A stretch of 64,000 nt of DNA from NCBI GenBank assembly GCA_002919305.1, contig PKFB01000041.1, positions 95,046 to 159,045 of the forward strand, in the 5' to 3' direction. Position numbers and translations under genes: made by a program. Position 1 is the stretch's first letter. The number at the start of each line of letters is the position of its first letter. Shown one piece after another: positions 36,734 through 46,552 of this stretch. This DNA comes from Actinomycetales bacterium. Its GTDB lineage: Bacteria > Actinomycetota > Actinomycetes > Mycobacteriales > Micromonosporaceae. Under the pieces are notes generated by a model. The model was not told where the DNA came from. It made no database searches and saw only the letters and a list, made by a program, of their open reading frames with translations.

Positions 36734-37242
36734 GCGTCCACCAACTTCGCCAGTCGCAGCCGGGTGATCGCGCGCAACTCGTCACGCACCACCCGCCGCT
36801 CCGTGTCCAGGTCGTTGTTCAGGCGCTGCCGCGCCGCCGCCAGCATCTGCTCTGCGGACCGTCCGGTGGCGCAGATGAGGAAAACGTGCCCGAAACGCTG
36901 CTCATACGCCTGGTTAGCGGCCGCGATCTCTGCCCGGAGCGCGTCGTCCGCGTCCCCCATCCCGGCTTGTTCGGCGCGGGACCAGTCGGCCTCCCGCCCG
37001 GCCTGGGCAAGGCGCTCCCCGATGCGGGGATGGGCTGACAGCGCATCGACGATGTCGGACCAGGTCAAGCCTTCAAACACCGCGTCACTGGCGGCCCGGA
37101 ACGCCTCCAGGTCGGGATACGGCCGGCCAGCCACCATGGCGCGTGCCCACGTCGGGCTGGCACAGCAGGTCAGCAGCTCCCGTTCCGCCTCAGCGGACGG
37201 AAGCGCATTCCAACGGGCCAAAGCGGGCGTGATCGTGGCCAT
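36730..37242 (-). CDS. uraD: OHCU decarboxylase
   Basis: About 170 residues with the family motifs FEGLTWSDIVDALSAHPRIGER (catalytic histidine), DADDALRAEIAAANQAYEQRFGHVFLICATGRSAEQMLAAARQRLNND. It decarboxylates OHCU to S-allantoin. The ATG at 37242 follows a GGGGG stretch; a GTG four codons earlier is possible. It is the promoter-proximal gene of the operon, divergent from pucR, whose product is the likely regulator. Confidence 0.95.
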   Translation of the reverse strand: MATITPALARWNALPSAEAERELLTCCASPTWARAMVAGRPYPDLEAFRAASDAVFEGLTWSDIVDALSAHPRIGERLAQAGREADWSRAEQAGMGDADDALRAEIAAANQAYEQRFGHVFLICATGRSAEQMLAAARQRLNNDLDTERRVVRDELRAITRLRLAKLVDA

Positions 37243-37335
37243 TGGGACCCCCACGGTCGACTTGCTGGAAGTACAGCAGCGCGCGGGGGACGCCTCCTAG
37301 CCACGGAAGCACCGAATCTGAAACATTCAAGCCCT

Positions 37336-37364
37336 ACGGTTTTCGTATGTTCCTCCAAAACCGT
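37336..37364. promoter_or_regulatory. Inverted repeat in the pucR-uraD divergent region
   Basis: ACGGTTTT (37336-37343) and AAAACCGT (37357-37364), perfect 8-bp arms with a 13-base spacer, lie between the purine operon and pucR. It is the best candidate operator for the PucR protein. Confidence 0.55.
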
Positions 37365-37497
37365 TTGCCTCCGCAGAGGCGTCCCTTGCCGCGCAGGGTT
37401 TTCTCCCGTTATTCCCAGGCCGAGCGGCGCCGTCACCCCCAGGAAAGATTCCTGGCCCCACGACACCCCTGAAAACCGGTCACGAAAGCGGGCGACC

Positions 37498-39243
37498 ATG
37501 CGGCTGCGTGATCTTTTAGCCTCTCCTCGACTCGGGCTGACGCTCCTGACCGGAACCGAGCACCTGGACCGGACGATCCGCTGGGTTTACACCACCGACC
37601 TACGGGACCCGCGGCGCTATCTGTCGGGTGGCGAGGTGGTGCTCACCGGGCTGATGTGGCGACGCGACGCCGCTGACTCCGAGGCCTTTGTCTCAGCCCT
37701 CGCCTCCAGTGGGGTGGCGGCGTTGGGGGCGGGTAACGCCGCCCTGGGATCGGTTCCCCCAGATCTGATCGCCGCCTGTTCCCGGCACGACCTGCCGCTG
37801 TTCGAGGTCCCTGAAGACGTATCTTTCCGGGACATCACCGAAACGATCCTGGCCGCGGTAGCGCCGTCGCTGTGGTCGGAGCGGGCCGCTGGTCTGGCCA
37901 CCCAATTGGACCGGCAACGCGACCTGGTCACCGCGGTGGCCTCCGGCGCTGGTTTGCAGGATCTGCTCCCGCCGGTTGCGGCGCGCCTGGGGTTGTCCTG
38001 CTGGGTCATGACGGCCACCGGCCGAGTCATCGCCGGGACCGGCGTACTGCCGGCGGAGGTGCGGGGCCTGATCGCTCAGCGTTACCTCACGCTGGAACGG
38101 CTTCCCCAGACGGTGACGGTACGCGGGGCGCAGGAGTTCACGCTGTTCCCGGTCGGCCCGTCCGGCGCCGCTGATCGTCGCCTGACCGGCTGGTTCCTGA
38201 CCTTCGCCAGCCCAGAGCCCGGTGCGCCGCCGGTGTCACGGGAGGCCGCCGATGAGCTTCTCACCCTGGTGACCCTGGAGTGGACCCGGGTACGGGAACG
38301 GCGCGCTGTGGAGCGCCGGCTCGCCACCGAACTGCTGCGTTGCCTGGTCTCCACCGTGGACCTGGGTGAGCTGCGCGCCCACCTGCTGACCTACGGCATC
38401 GGTGTGGAGGAGACATTCCTGGTGGCCGTGGCCACCGTGACAGCGGAGGGGACGGATCCGGCCCTGCCCGATCAGCGGGTATCCGACCAGCGGGGCGAGC
38501 CACTCGCCGTGGGGATCCTCGATGAACTGGTTGACGGGCCCCGCGCGGTCGTCGCGGGCATGCAGGAAGAAGCGGTCGCCATCCTGCCGGTCCCCGCCGG
38601 TGAAGGAGAAAAGAGCATCGCTGCGCTTCGGTCCCGAGCGCAGAGTCTGGAGCCCGGGTTACCGCCCAGGAGGTTGTGGTTGGGCATCAGCGGCCCCGCG
38701 ACCGGCGCCGCGGCGCTGCGGGGCGCGTGGGAGGAGGCCCGACACGCCCACCGGCTCGCCGTCATCGGGGCGCGTAGCGGTGGCGACGGCGCCGTCGGTC
38801 CGGTACGCGACGCCTTCGGCGCAGGCGCATCCGGGGCCGGTGTGCGTACCAGCGGCTCGTCTGGTGCTCGGCCCGGCCGCTGGGTGACTGTGGTGTCAGG
38901 TGATGAGTTGACCTCACATACGCTGCTGTTGGCCGCTATCCCGGAGGCCACCCGGCGCTCCTTCCACAGTCGCCTGTTGCAGCCGTTGCTTGAATACGAC
39001 CGGACTCACGGCGCAGAGCTGGTGCGTACTCTCGATACCTTCCTGCGCTGCTCAGGCTCCTGGTCTCGGTGTGCGCGTCTGCTGCACGTCCATCCGAACA
39101 CCCTGCGGTACCGCATCAACCGGATTCAGGAACTTACTGGCCGCAGCATCGCCACGTTCGCCGACCGTGTCGACTTCTTCCTCGCTCTTCAAGTCGCTCC
39201 CGACGCGCCACCTGTGGGGCACCCGGAGACCCCGGCTCGTTGA
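37498..39243 (+). CDS. pucR: PucR family transcriptional regulator
   Basis: A 581-residue regulator with an N-terminal PucR domain (LASPRLGLTLLTGTEHLDRTIRWVYTTDLRDPRRYLSGGEVVLTGL), a middle GGDEF-like/CdaR region, and a C-terminal HTH_30 (LDTFLRCSGSWSRCARLLHVHPNTLRYRINRIQELTGRS). In Bacillus PucR controls purine catabolism in response to allantoin-type intermediates. Its divergent position next to uraD argues that it controls this operon and perhaps the urease genes behind it. Confidence 0.93.
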   Translation: MRLRDLLASPRLGLTLLTGTEHLDRTIRWVYTTDLRDPRRYLSGGEVVLTGLMWRRDAADSEAFVSALASSGVAALGAGNAALGSVPPDLIAACSRHDLPLFEVPEDVSFRDITETILAAVAPSLWSERAAGLATQLDRQRDLVTAVASGAGLQDLLPPVAARLGLSCWVMTATGRVIAGTGVLPAEVRGLIAQRYLTLERLPQTVTVRGAQEFTLFPVGPSGAADRRLTGWFLTFASPEPGAPPVSREAADELLTLVTLEWTRVRERRAVERRLATELLRCLVSTVDLGELRAHLLTYGIGVEETFLVAVATVTAEGTDPALPDQRVSDQRGEPLAVGILDELVDGPRAVVAGMQEEAVAILPVPAGEGEKSIAALRSRAQSLEPGLPPRRLWLGISGPATGAAALRGAWEEARHAHRLAVIGARSGGDGAVGPVRDAFGAGASGAGVRTSGSSGARPGRWVTVVSGDELTSHTLLLAAIPEATRRSFHSRLLQPLLEYDRTHGAELVRTLDTFLRCSGSWSRCARLLHVHPNTLRYRINRIQELTGRSIATFADRVDFFLALQVAPDAPPVGHPETPAR

Positions 39244-39281
39244 GTTCCAGGGCACGGACTCGACCCGCGGCTCCGGCGGTA

Positions 39282-39989
39282 TCAGCCGTCCCACCTGCAG
39301 TTCAAGTCTGGATCATCCATATCGATGATTTTGGGGATATCGATCTCTGCGAACCATTCCGCTGGAAAACGTTCTCCCCGGGTGTGGTATTCGGTCACCA
39401 GCACATAGCAATTGGTGGTGGCGTCCCACATGGCCTGCCAGGCCACCTCCTCCTCGGGACTATTCACCTCCGTCGCCAGGTAGTTCTGGTAATTCGTTTC
39501 GATCGTCTCGTTGATCGATGTGATCTCCTGGTAACGGTTGAAGAAGTCCTCGCTGTTGAATTCGGCGCGCAGCGTCTCCTCGTCCCGCTGGAACCTCTCC
39601 AACTGCTGGTTCGCCACCTCCAGCCGGGCGTTCTCTTCGCGGACGCCGACATACAGCACCCCCAGCGCCGCGACCGCCCCGAGCGCGAGCAGCGCCACCA
39701 CCGAGGTCACGGCCGCCACGATGCGTGCCCCTGTGGGGGACGACGCCGGTGGTGTGGAGACCGGCGGGGCGGAGTACGAAGGTGGGTATCCCGACTCTGA
39801 TGGGGTGGGGTTGGAGGCCACCGCCGGAAAGTCCGCTGCCCCTGAAGGGGGGACGTGGCCTGGTGACGGCGCGTTCGGATATGTCGCCTGATATGAAGAA
39901 ACTTCTAGCGGTGGTTCATACTGCGCCCCGGGATACGGTTGCGGCTGTCCCAGATATGGATTCGACTGTTCGGGGTTCTGCGGGAACAT
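39282..39989 (-). CDS. Membrane-anchored protein of unknown function with coiled coil
   Basis: A 235-residue protein, not recognised. Residues 1-90 are a Pro/Tyr/Gln/Ser-rich cytoplasmic tail, a single transmembrane helix follows at about 91-115 (IVAAVTSVVALLALGAVAALGVLYVG), then a short coiled coil (REENARLEVANQQLERFQRDEETLRAEF) and an acidic extracytoplasmic domain. The ATG at 39989 follows GAGGAG. It lies between pucR and the urease genes but has no obvious link with either. Confidence 0.72.
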   Translation of the reverse strand: MFPQNPEQSNPYLGQPQPYPGAQYEPPLEVSSYQATYPNAPSPGHVPPSGAADFPAVASNPTPSESGYPPSYSAPPVSTPPASSPTGARIVAAVTSVVALLALGAVAALGVLYVGVREENARLEVANQQLERFQRDEETLRAEFNSEDFFNRYQEITSINETIETNYQNYLATEVNSPEEEVAWQAMWDATTNCYVLVTEYHTRGERFPAEWFAEIDIPKIIDMDDPDLNCRWDG

Positions 39990-40284
39990 GCTCTCCTCGT
40001 TAGGCTGTCCGACTCCCGCCCAGGGTTGGTCTGGGACGCGACCCGCGAAGGGGATTCCGCGGGTCAGGCATTCTCGACGCCCCACGATATAACGAGCCGT
40101 ATAAGGCGCGGTGACTGAATGTTCCAGATTCCAGCTTTTCGCTGGCGCACGACGGTACCCGCGGCTATGTCAGCACCGTCCCGATCGGCACCGAACGCGC
40201 CGACGCTGAAGTGACGGACGCTCGCCACACCCCACGCCACGGTCATTGCCCCACCGGAGAACCTGTCACCGGGCTCGAGCGGGC

Positions 40285-41088
40285 TCACGCCCCTGGAAAC
40301 ACCGAATCCAACAAGGAACGCACCGTCAGAGCGTCCTCGGCCACCACACTGGCCAGCACCGCCGGCCCCGCCAGTGGCATCAACGCCGCGTCCGGCCCCA
40401 GCAGACGCGGCTCCGGTGGAGAACTAGTCTCCCAGGCGGGGTCCACCATCAGCAACGAACCGGCGGCACGTGCTCCACCCAGCACATCCGGTCCGGCCGG
40501 ACCACCTCCCGGGCTCGATCCAGTACCGGGTCCCACCGTCAATTCGTGCGCATACAGCGGACGCCCGGCTCGATGAACGTCGATGGACAGCCGAAGGTGA
40601 CCGCTCTCCTCCCCAAAGCGGCCACACACCAACTCATCCCGCCATACCAAAAAGGCATCGGCCGCCAGCCTGATGTGGACGCTGCTGTCATGGCGGCAGC
40701 CCTGAGCCGCCACCAGCGGCTCAGGTAGCCACTCCAAGGATCCACCCTCGGCCACAGTGACCCATATCTCGGTGCGGGAGGGCGCGCCACCTCGCCCCGG
40801 CAACGCCACCGACGCGGCCACCCCGCGTACCCGCAACGCGGCGCCGGGCCCTACCTGGATTCCCACGCGCACATGGTCACCCCCGAGCGGACCGGCCGCC
40901 GTGCCGACCGTGTGCACCTCAACCGTCCCGTCGTGGGGGTCGACCCCGGTGACCCGCCATGCGATCGGAGGCTCCGACCGCAGCACCCGTACCCTGCTGG
41001 GGCCTGCGCCGCCACCCCGACCGGCGCGCTTCCCGGCTGTGTGGGAGGCCGCGTCCCGCTCCACGACGAGCTGTCCGGTGGCGTACAC
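40285..41088 (-). CDS. ureD: Urease accessory protein UreD
   Basis: A 267-residue UreD/UreH protein. Seen are the family's GGDHVRVGIQVGPGAALRVRGVAASVALPG, the LEWLPEPLVAAQGCRHDSSVHIRLAADA segment and a DELVCGRFGE motif. UreD is the scaffold that holds UreF and UreG on apo-urease during nickel insertion. It is the last of six urease genes, starting at GTG 9 bases after ureG. There is no ureE in the cluster, as is common in actinobacteria. Confidence 0.9.
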   Translation of the reverse strand: MYATGQLVVERDAASHTAGKRAGRGGGAGPSRVRVLRSEPPIAWRVTGVDPHDGTVEVHTVGTAAGPLGGDHVRVGIQVGPGAALRVRGVAASVALPGRGGAPSRTEIWVTVAEGGSLEWLPEPLVAAQGCRHDSSVHIRLAADAFLVWRDELVCGRFGEESGHLRLSIDVHRAGRPLYAHELTVGPGTGSSPGGGPAGPDVLGGARAAGSLLMVDPAWETSSPPEPRLLGPDAALMPLAGPAVLASVVAEDALTVRSLLDSVFPGA

Positions 41089-41097
41089 CGCTCCCCG

Positions 41098-41787
41098 TCA
41101 CCCGCCCTGACTGGACACCCGGTTGGCCGCGACGCGGGCGCGTACCCACTCCGTCACCGGGGTGGCGGCGGGGTCGCGGGTCAGGGACAGGAACACCGTC
41201 GGGGCGTCCCCGCGTTTGGCCTTCGCGTCGCGTTCCATCACCGCCAGATCGGCGCCGACCAGCGGCGCCAGGTCGGTCTTATTGATCACCAGCAGATCCG
41301 CCATGGTGACCCCGGGGCCGCCTTTCCGCGGCACCTTGTCACCACCGGCGACGTCGATGACGAAGATCTGCAGATCGACCAGGCCGGCGCTGAAGCTGGC
41401 GGTCAGGTTGTCCCCTCCGCTCTCCACCAGGATCAGGTCGAGAGGACCTATGGATTCCTCCAGATCCTCCACCGCGTCGAGGTTGGCCGAGATGTCGTCC
41501 CGGATCGCGGTGTGTGGGCAACAGCCGGTCTCCACCGCCCGCACGCGTTCCGGTTCGATCACCCCGTTGCGGAGCAGGAAATCGGCGTCCTCGGTGGTGT
41601 AGATGTCGTTGGTGACCACTCCTAGCCGCAGCGATCCCGCCAATTGACGGCACAGGGCCGCCACCAAGGCGGTCTTTCCGGAACCCACCGGCCCGCCAAC
41701 CCCTATCCGCAACGCGCGCTCCCCTACGGGGACGGACACCGTTCCGGAAACGCCTCCGGGCGCGGGATGGTCATGATCAAGATGCAA
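41098..41787 (-). CDS. ureG: Urease accessory GTPase UreG
   Basis: A 229-residue SIMIBI-class GTPase: P-loop [42 protein letters not shown] with the metal-binding Cys-Pro-His, [13 protein letters not shown], and [13 protein letters not shown]. It drives nickel delivery with GTP. The TTG at 41787 is chosen because the product then begins [11 protein letters not shown], the usual histidine-rich UreG start, with GGGAGG 8 bases upstream; it overlaps the ureF 3' end by 11 bases. Confidence 0.95.
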   Translation of the reverse strand: MHLDHDHPAPGGVSGTVSVPVGERALRIGVGGPVGSGKTALVAALCRQLAGSLRLGVVTNDIYTTEDADFLLRNGVIEPERVRAVETGCCPHTAIRDDISANLDAVEDLEESIGPLDLILVESGGDNLTASFSAGLVDLQIFVIDVAGGDKVPRKGGPGVTMADLLVINKTDLAPLVGADLAVMERDAKAKRGDAPTVFLSLTRDPAATPVTEWVRARVAANRVSSQGG

Positions 41788-42484
41788 AGAGACGCACCTC
41801 CCAACCAGCGTGAGCCTGTGCCCCGATGTCCAGCAACGGAGCCGATGCGGCGGGCAACTCACGTACCGGGGCCCCCAAGTAGGAGACCGCGTCCACGGCG
41901 GTCTGTTCGCAGGCTGGTCCAAGGCGGGCCAACACCGCGTGCACCGCGTACGGGTCTAGATTGAGCAGCCGCACCGCCGCGCTGGCCGGCCCGGCCACAG
42001 CGTGGTGAGCGGCGAGCAACGCCGCCCGGTCAGGGGTGAGGCCGGCGACCGCTGAGACCACCCCCAGCGCCACCGGATAGTGTGGCCCGCCGGCCTGGCT
42101 GGTCAGCGCGTCCAAGCTCGGCGTCGGCCAGACCACCCGGGCTGCCCGGACCAACGCCCGCCCCTGCCTGCGGGAGGCCAACCGCAGCGCCGGAGACGGG
42201 GTCCGCGCATCCAGCCCGGCCTCCAAGTCCTCCAGACAGGCCGGGGTCCCTCGATCCCGTGCCCCCATCGAGTGAGCGCACGCCGCGGCCGCGAAGGCCG
42301 CGCTCACCAGTCCGGTGGTCGCCAGTCGGATCCGGAGAAAGCCTGCCAGCTCCGACAGGCCGCTCACCCGGCCGGAGCGGACCGCCGCCTCCAACCCTCC
42401 GGAGTGGGCGTGTCCGCCTGAGGGGAACCGCCCGTCGGCCAGCAGCGCGAAGGCAGCCAGCCCTGTCACCCCACCGGTGAACAC
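41777..42484 (-). CDS. ureF: Urease accessory protein UreF
   Basis: About 235 residues with the characteristic [29 protein letters not shown], an all-helical body, and the C-terminal [25 protein letters not shown]. UreF bridges UreD and UreG. The GTG at 42484 follows GGGAGG; a GTG five codons later also fits. A 121-base gap separates it from ureC, wider than elsewhere in the cluster, and a longer start within it has no support in family alignments. Confidence 0.9.
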   Translation of the reverse strand: MFTGGVTGLAAFALLADGRFPSGGHAHSGGLEAAVRSGRVSGLSELAGFLRIRLATTGLVSAAFAAAACAHSMGARDRGTPACLEDLEAGLDARTPSPALRLASRRQGRALVRAARVVWPTPSLDALTSQAGGPHYPVALGVVSAVAGLTPDRAALLAAHHAVAGPASAAVRLLNLDPYAVHAVLARLGPACEQTAVDAVSYLGAPVRELPAASAPLLDIGAQAHAGWEVRLFAS

Positions 42485-42605
42485 GATCCCCTCCCTTCGA
42501 ACGGCGTTCTGCACGGGTACGCGCGTGGCGGCCCCAGCCGCCGAGCGGATGTCGATGACGTGCCCGGCACGAGGTGAACCCTGGTGCCAGAGAAGTTGGT
42601 CGGGG

Positions 42606-44315
42606 TCAGAAGAGGAAGTACCGCTGGGCCATGGGCAGCTCCTCCACCGGCGCTGGTTCGACCACCTCTCCGTCGATGCGGACGGTGAACGTGTCGGGTT
42701 CCACCTCGATCCGGGGAAGCGCGTCATTGCGCGGCAGATCGGCCTTCGTGCGTGATCGCACATTGGACACCGCCACTAAGGGACGCGTCACCGCCAGCCG
42801 GTCGGCCAGCCCAGCTTCTAAAGCGGCGGGCGCGACGAACGCCACACTGGTCGCCGCCGGCGCCGCCCCGTACGCTCCGAACATCGGCCGGGGTAACACC
42901 GGCTGGGGGGTCGGAATCGACGCGTTGGCGTCCCCCATCGCCGCCCACGCGATCATCCCGCCCTTGATGACCAGATGCGGTCGTACGCCGAAGAACGCCG
43001 GCTCCCACAACACCAGGTCGGCGAGCTTGCCCACCTCGACCGAGCCCACCTCGTTCTCCAGCCCGTTGGCCATCGCCGCACAGATCGTGTACTTGGCGAC
43101 GTACCGTTTGGCCCGTTCGTTGTCGGCGGCCCCGTCCCCCGGCAGCGCGCCGCGGCGGCGCTTCATCACGTGGGCGGTCTGCCAAGTGCGGGTCACCACC
43201 TCCCCGATACGCCCCATCGCCTGGGAATCCGAACCGATCACCGAGATCGCGCCCAGGTCGTGCAGGATGTCTTCGGCCGCCATCGTGGACGGTCGGATCC
43301 GGCTCTCGGCGAAGGCGAGGTCTTCTGGCACCTCCGGGTTGAGGTGGTGGCAGACCATCAACATGTCCAGATGCTCGGCCAGGGTGTTGCGGGTGTGGGG
43401 CCGAGTCGGGTTGGTGGAGGACGGGATCACGTTGGGGTGGCTCGCCACCGTGATGATGTCCGGCGCGTGTCCGCCGCCGGCGCCCTCGGTGTGGTAGGCG
43501 TGGATCGCACGGCCGGCGATAGCCGCCAGGGTGTCTTCGACGAACCCCGCTTCGTTGAGGGTGTCGGTGTGGATCGACACCTGCACCCCGGAGGCGTCCG
43601 CAACCCGTAGGCATGTATCGATGGCCGCTGGGGTGGTTCCCCAGTCCTCGTGGAGCTTGAACCCGCCTGCGCCGGCCCGCAGCTGCTCCCATAGCGCCTG
43701 CTCGGAGACGGTGTTCCCCTTCCCCAGCAGCAGGATGTTGACTGGCCAGGGGTCCAGCGCCTCCAGCATCCGACTCAGGTGCCACGCGCCTGGTGTGACG
43801 GTGGTGGCTTTACTCCCCTCGGCCGGACCGGTCCCGCCGCCCACCAGGGTGGTGATCCCGGCGGCAAGCGCCTCCTCTATCAACTGTGGACAGATGAAGT
43901 GGACGTGGGTGTCGATCGCCCCGGCGGTGAGGATACGGCCATTGCCCGCGATGATCTCCGTACTCGGTCCGATCACCAGATCGGGGTGGACCTCAGGCAT
44001 GGTGTCGGGGTTTCCGGCTTTGCCGATCGCGGTGATCCGACCGTCGCGGATCCCCACGTCGGCTTTGACCACTCCCCAGTAATCAAGCACGACAGCACCG
44101 GTGATCACGGTGTCCGGAGCTCCTTCGGCGCGCGTGACCCGTGACTGCCCCATCGACTCACGGATCACCTTGCCGCCGCCGAAGACCGCCTCATCACCTC
44201 CAGCGCAGTGATCCTGCTCGATCTGGATGAGCAGATCGGTATCGGCGAGGCGGATCCGGTCGCCGACGGTCGGGCCGTACAACGCCGCGTACCGGCGTCT
44301 GTCGATCGTCGTCAC
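42606..44315 (-). CDS. ureC: Urease alpha subunit
   Basis: A 569-residue urease catalytic subunit of normal length. Nickel ligands are visible as HVH (137, 139), the carbamylated lysine K220 in [10 protein letters not shown], and later histidines; the mobile flap has Cys322-His323 in MVCHHLN. It hydrolyses urea to ammonia and carbamate. It starts at GTG, 66 bases after ureB. Urea supplied by allantoicase and ureidoglycolate breakdown is the likely substrate given the neighbouring operon. Confidence 0.97.
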   Translation of the reverse strand: MTTIDRRRYAALYGPTVGDRIRLADTDLLIQIEQDHCAGGDEAVFGGGKVIRESMGQSRVTRAEGAPDTVITGAVVLDYWGVVKADVGIRDGRITAIGKAGNPDTMPEVHPDLVIGPSTEIIAGNGRILTAGAIDTHVHFICPQLIEEALAAGITTLVGGGTGPAEGSKATTVTPGAWHLSRMLEALDPWPVNILLLGKGNTVSEQALWEQLRAGAGGFKLHEDWGTTPAAIDTCLRVADASGVQVSIHTDTLNEAGFVEDTLAAIAGRAIHAYHTEGAGGGHAPDIITVASHPNVIPSSTNPTRPHTRNTLAEHLDMLMVCHHLNPEVPEDLAFAESRIRPSTMAAEDILHDLGAISVIGSDSQAMGRIGEVVTRTWQTAHVMKRRRGALPGDGAADNERAKRYVAKYTICAAMANGLENEVGSVEVGKLADLVLWEPAFFGVRPHLVIKGGMIAWAAMGDANASIPTPQPVLPRPMFGAYGAAPAATSVAFVAPAALEAGLADRLAVTRPLVAVSNVRSRTKADLPRNDALPRIEVEPDTFTVRIDGEVVEPAPVEELPMAQRYFLF

Positions 44316-44381
44316 CCTGTCCTCGTCCCCTGTCCTGTTCTGGCCCCGCCGACCGGGGCAGGTCCGCCTGGTTGCTCGTGG

Positions 44382-44777
44382 TTACTCGCTCGAGTCCTTG
44401 TCCGCCTCCGGGGCATCCGTCGCTTCCGGGACCGTGTGGTTCGACTCCGGAGCGTTCTTCGCCTTCGGTGCGTCCAGTGGCCCTCCGCACTCTCCCCGCA
44501 ACCCGACCACGATCCGGTTCCCTCCCAACGGCACCAACGTGACCCGTCGGGGGACGCCAGGTTCGAAACGCACCGATGTCCCCGCCGGTATCCCCAGCCG
44601 GTGCCCCCAGGCCGCGGCTCGGTCGAACGCGAGCGCCGGATTGGTCTCTGCGAAGTGGTAGTGGGAGCCGACCTGGATCGGTCGGTCACCGGTGTTGGTG
44701 ACGGTGAGAGTCACGACCGGACGCCCGGCGTTGAGGGAGATGTCCCCCTCGCCGAACAGCACTTCGCCGGGGATCAC
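44382..44777 (-). CDS. ureB: Urease beta subunit
   Basis: A 131-residue beta subunit: [58 protein letters not shown] and VVGLRG are all canonical. A tail of about 30 acidic and alanine-rich residues follows the core and is longer than in most homologues. It overlaps ureA by four bases (ATGA). Confidence 0.96.
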   Translation of the reverse strand: MIPGEVLFGEGDISLNAGRPVVTLTVTNTGDRPIQVGSHYHFAETNPALAFDRAAAWGHRLGIPAGTSVRFEPGVPRRVTLVPLGGNRIVVGLRGECGGPLDAPKAKNAPESNHTVPEATDAPEADKDSSE

Positions 44778-45076
44778 GGGATCGGCCGGTGCACGGTCAC
44801 GAGCTTGGTGCCGTCAGGAAACGTCGCCTCCACCTGCACCTCCGTCAGCATCTCCGGTACTCCGTCCATGACCTCGTCCCGGCTCAGCAGATGCCGCCCG
44901 GCCTCCATCAGATCGGCGACGGTCCGACCGTCACGGGCGCCCTCCAGGAGGAACGATGAGATCACCGCCACCGCCTCGGGATAGTTCAGCCGCAATCCGC
45001 GCTCGCGGCGTCGTCGAGCGAGATCAGCGGCCACATGGATCATCAACCGCTCCTGCTCGTGGCGTGTCAGAAACAT
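44774..45076 (-). CDS. ureA: Urease gamma subunit
   Basis: A 100-residue gamma subunit with [53 protein letters not shown] and [18 protein letters not shown]. The ATG at 45076 is supported by GGAGGAG; a slightly longer frame is ignored. First gene of ureABCFGD, so its promoter should lie in 45077-45454. Confidence 0.97.
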   Translation of the reverse strand: MFLTRHEQERLMIHVAADLARRRRERGLRLNYPEAVAVISSFLLEGARDGRTVADLMEAGRHLLSRDEVMDGVPEMLTEVQVEATFPDGTKLVTVHRPIP

Positions 45077-45454
45077 GGCTCCTCCGCCACCTGTCACCAG
45101 TGACCAGCACGGATCCCCAACCTTTTCCGGTCGGGGCCGTGGGAACGAGGTGTCGGAAGAGTGACATGATTACGTTTCGACGGCGTTACCAACCGTTACA
45201 GCGAATGACATCTCGCTTCCACGCTGTGCCGTCGCGGCGCCACGCTCCAGGCATAACTGCGGGTTTCGCCGTCTCGGCCACGGCCCTTGCCGCCTCGGCG
45301 TTCCCGCACCACCGCCGCTTTTCCCGAGTACGCGGGATCACCGGCGACATGACGCCGCAGGTATCCGCGGACCCGATCCGCCCGTCGCGATAACGGCGAT
45401 AAGGCGGATGGACGTGTGCAGAGGCGCGGTCCTGCTGCATCTATGGCACCAGAT
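45077..45454. other. Intergenic region upstream of ureA
   Basis: No gene is supported. It must carry the urease promoter and receives the end of the XRE-ImmA transcript. I see no clear terminator or named operator; a small AT-rich stretch near 45165-45200 could hold a promoter. Confidence 0.4.
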
Positions 45455-45466
45455 CTATGGCACCAG
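45439..45466. repeat. 14-bp perfect tandem duplication over the immA-like stop codon
   Basis: ATCTATGGCACCAG occurs twice back to back (45439-45452, 45453-45466). The stop codon of the XRE-ImmA gene (45455-45457) lies in the second copy, so copy number change would alter only sequence beyond the stop. Confidence 0.7.
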
Positions 45467-46552
45467 GCTGAGCGGTGGCCGGTCCCGGCGCCGCGACCGG
45501 GTGGTGGCGCCGCCGGGAAGCCCGACCGGCACCAGCCCGAAGACATGCTGGTTGAGTTCCTCGACGGTGATGTTGAGGTCAGCGGCGATGGTGGCGGGGG
45601 TGATCCCGTCCGCGCGCAGGGCCCGGAACACCTTGTCCAACAACTGTGACGTCTCCCGGGGAATCCCCCCTGGTTCTCCCCGCCGGTAGCCCAGTCGGGA
45701 CAGGTTCACGCACAGGGTCCGATACCCCCAGTCAGTGATCAGTCCGAGGTCGTGCAGGCGGTGGGTGAGGGCCATCGCCGCTACTCGCCACACCTGCTTG
45801 CCGGCCAGGACCCGATCCACGGTGGCGTTGACCAGCTGCTGCGCGAGCACACCCGAACGGGGCATTAAGAAGGCGGCGGCGAAGCGGTTGGCCTCCTGCT
45901 CGGCCTCCGGCCCGTGCGGCACTCGATGTTCGCTGTGAAGCACCAGATGCCCCAGCTCGTGGGCGGCGTCGAACCGGCCGCGCTCACCGGATTTAGCGGT
46001 GTTCAGAAAGATATAGGGGGCGCCGTTCCAGAACAGGGAGAAGGCGTCCACCGTGGCGCACTCCTCCGCCAGGGAGTAGACCCGCACGCCGTGTGCCTCC
46101 AGCAGCCGGAGCATATGTGGGATCGGCGCTTCCCCCAGCCCCCATCGGGCCCGTACCACCTCGGCGGCGGTCTCCGGATCCAGTCTCGGTAACGACGGCA
46201 CATCGGGCTCCGGCAGCTCGAAGCGCTGTTCGATCCATTCACTCAGCAACAGCGCGATCCGCCCAGCGCTGCGGGCCATGTCCCGAGTGGAAGCCGGCAG
46301 TTTGGTGATGGCCCGGAAGCTGATGGCGTCTACCGGGATCTCCTCGACGTCACTGGCGAGCAGGAAACCGACCGGCATGTCCAAAGCCCGGGCGAGCTCC
46401 TGCAGAGTCTCCGGGCCCGGACGTTGCCGGCCATGTTCGTACGCCGAGAGGCTGCGCACGCTGATCCCAGTCGCCTGGCTGAGCTGCACCAAGGTCATGC
46501 CGCGACGTTTGCGGGCCAGGCTGAGCCGTGTGGGGGTGAGGATGGGGTTCAT
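45455..46552 (-). CDS. XRE helix-turn-helix fused to ImmA/IrrE-type metallopeptidase
   Basis: A 365-residue fusion. An XRE DNA-binding domain covers about 8-65 (SLARKRRGMTLVQLSQATGISVRSLSAYEHGRQRPGPETLQELARAL); an ImmA/IrrE zinc protease follows with HELGH at 198-202 and a downstream E-x-EANRFAAAFLMP. A further helical domain of about 110 residues ends the protein. Such proteins cleave repressors or regulators on stress or mobile-element induction and often control toxin-like partners. Its ATG overlaps the stop of the upstream partner gene (ATGA), so the two are co-translated. Confidence 0.9.
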   Translation of the reverse strand: MNPILTPTRLSLARKRRGMTLVQLSQATGISVRSLSAYEHGRQRPGPETLQELARALDMPVGFLLASDVEEIPVDAISFRAITKLPASTRDMARSAGRIALLLSEWIEQRFELPEPDVPSLPRLDPETAAEVVRARWGLGEAPIPHMLRLLEAHGVRVYSLAEECATVDAFSLFWNGAPYIFLNTAKSGERGRFDAAHELGHLVLHSEHRVPHGPEAEQEANRFAAAFLMPRSGVLAQQLVNATVDRVLAGKQVWRVAAMALTHRLHDLGLITDWGYRTLCVNLSRLGYRRGEPGGIPRETSQLLDKVFRALRADGITPATIAADLNITVEELNQHVFGLVPVGLPGGATTRSRRRDRPPLSLVP

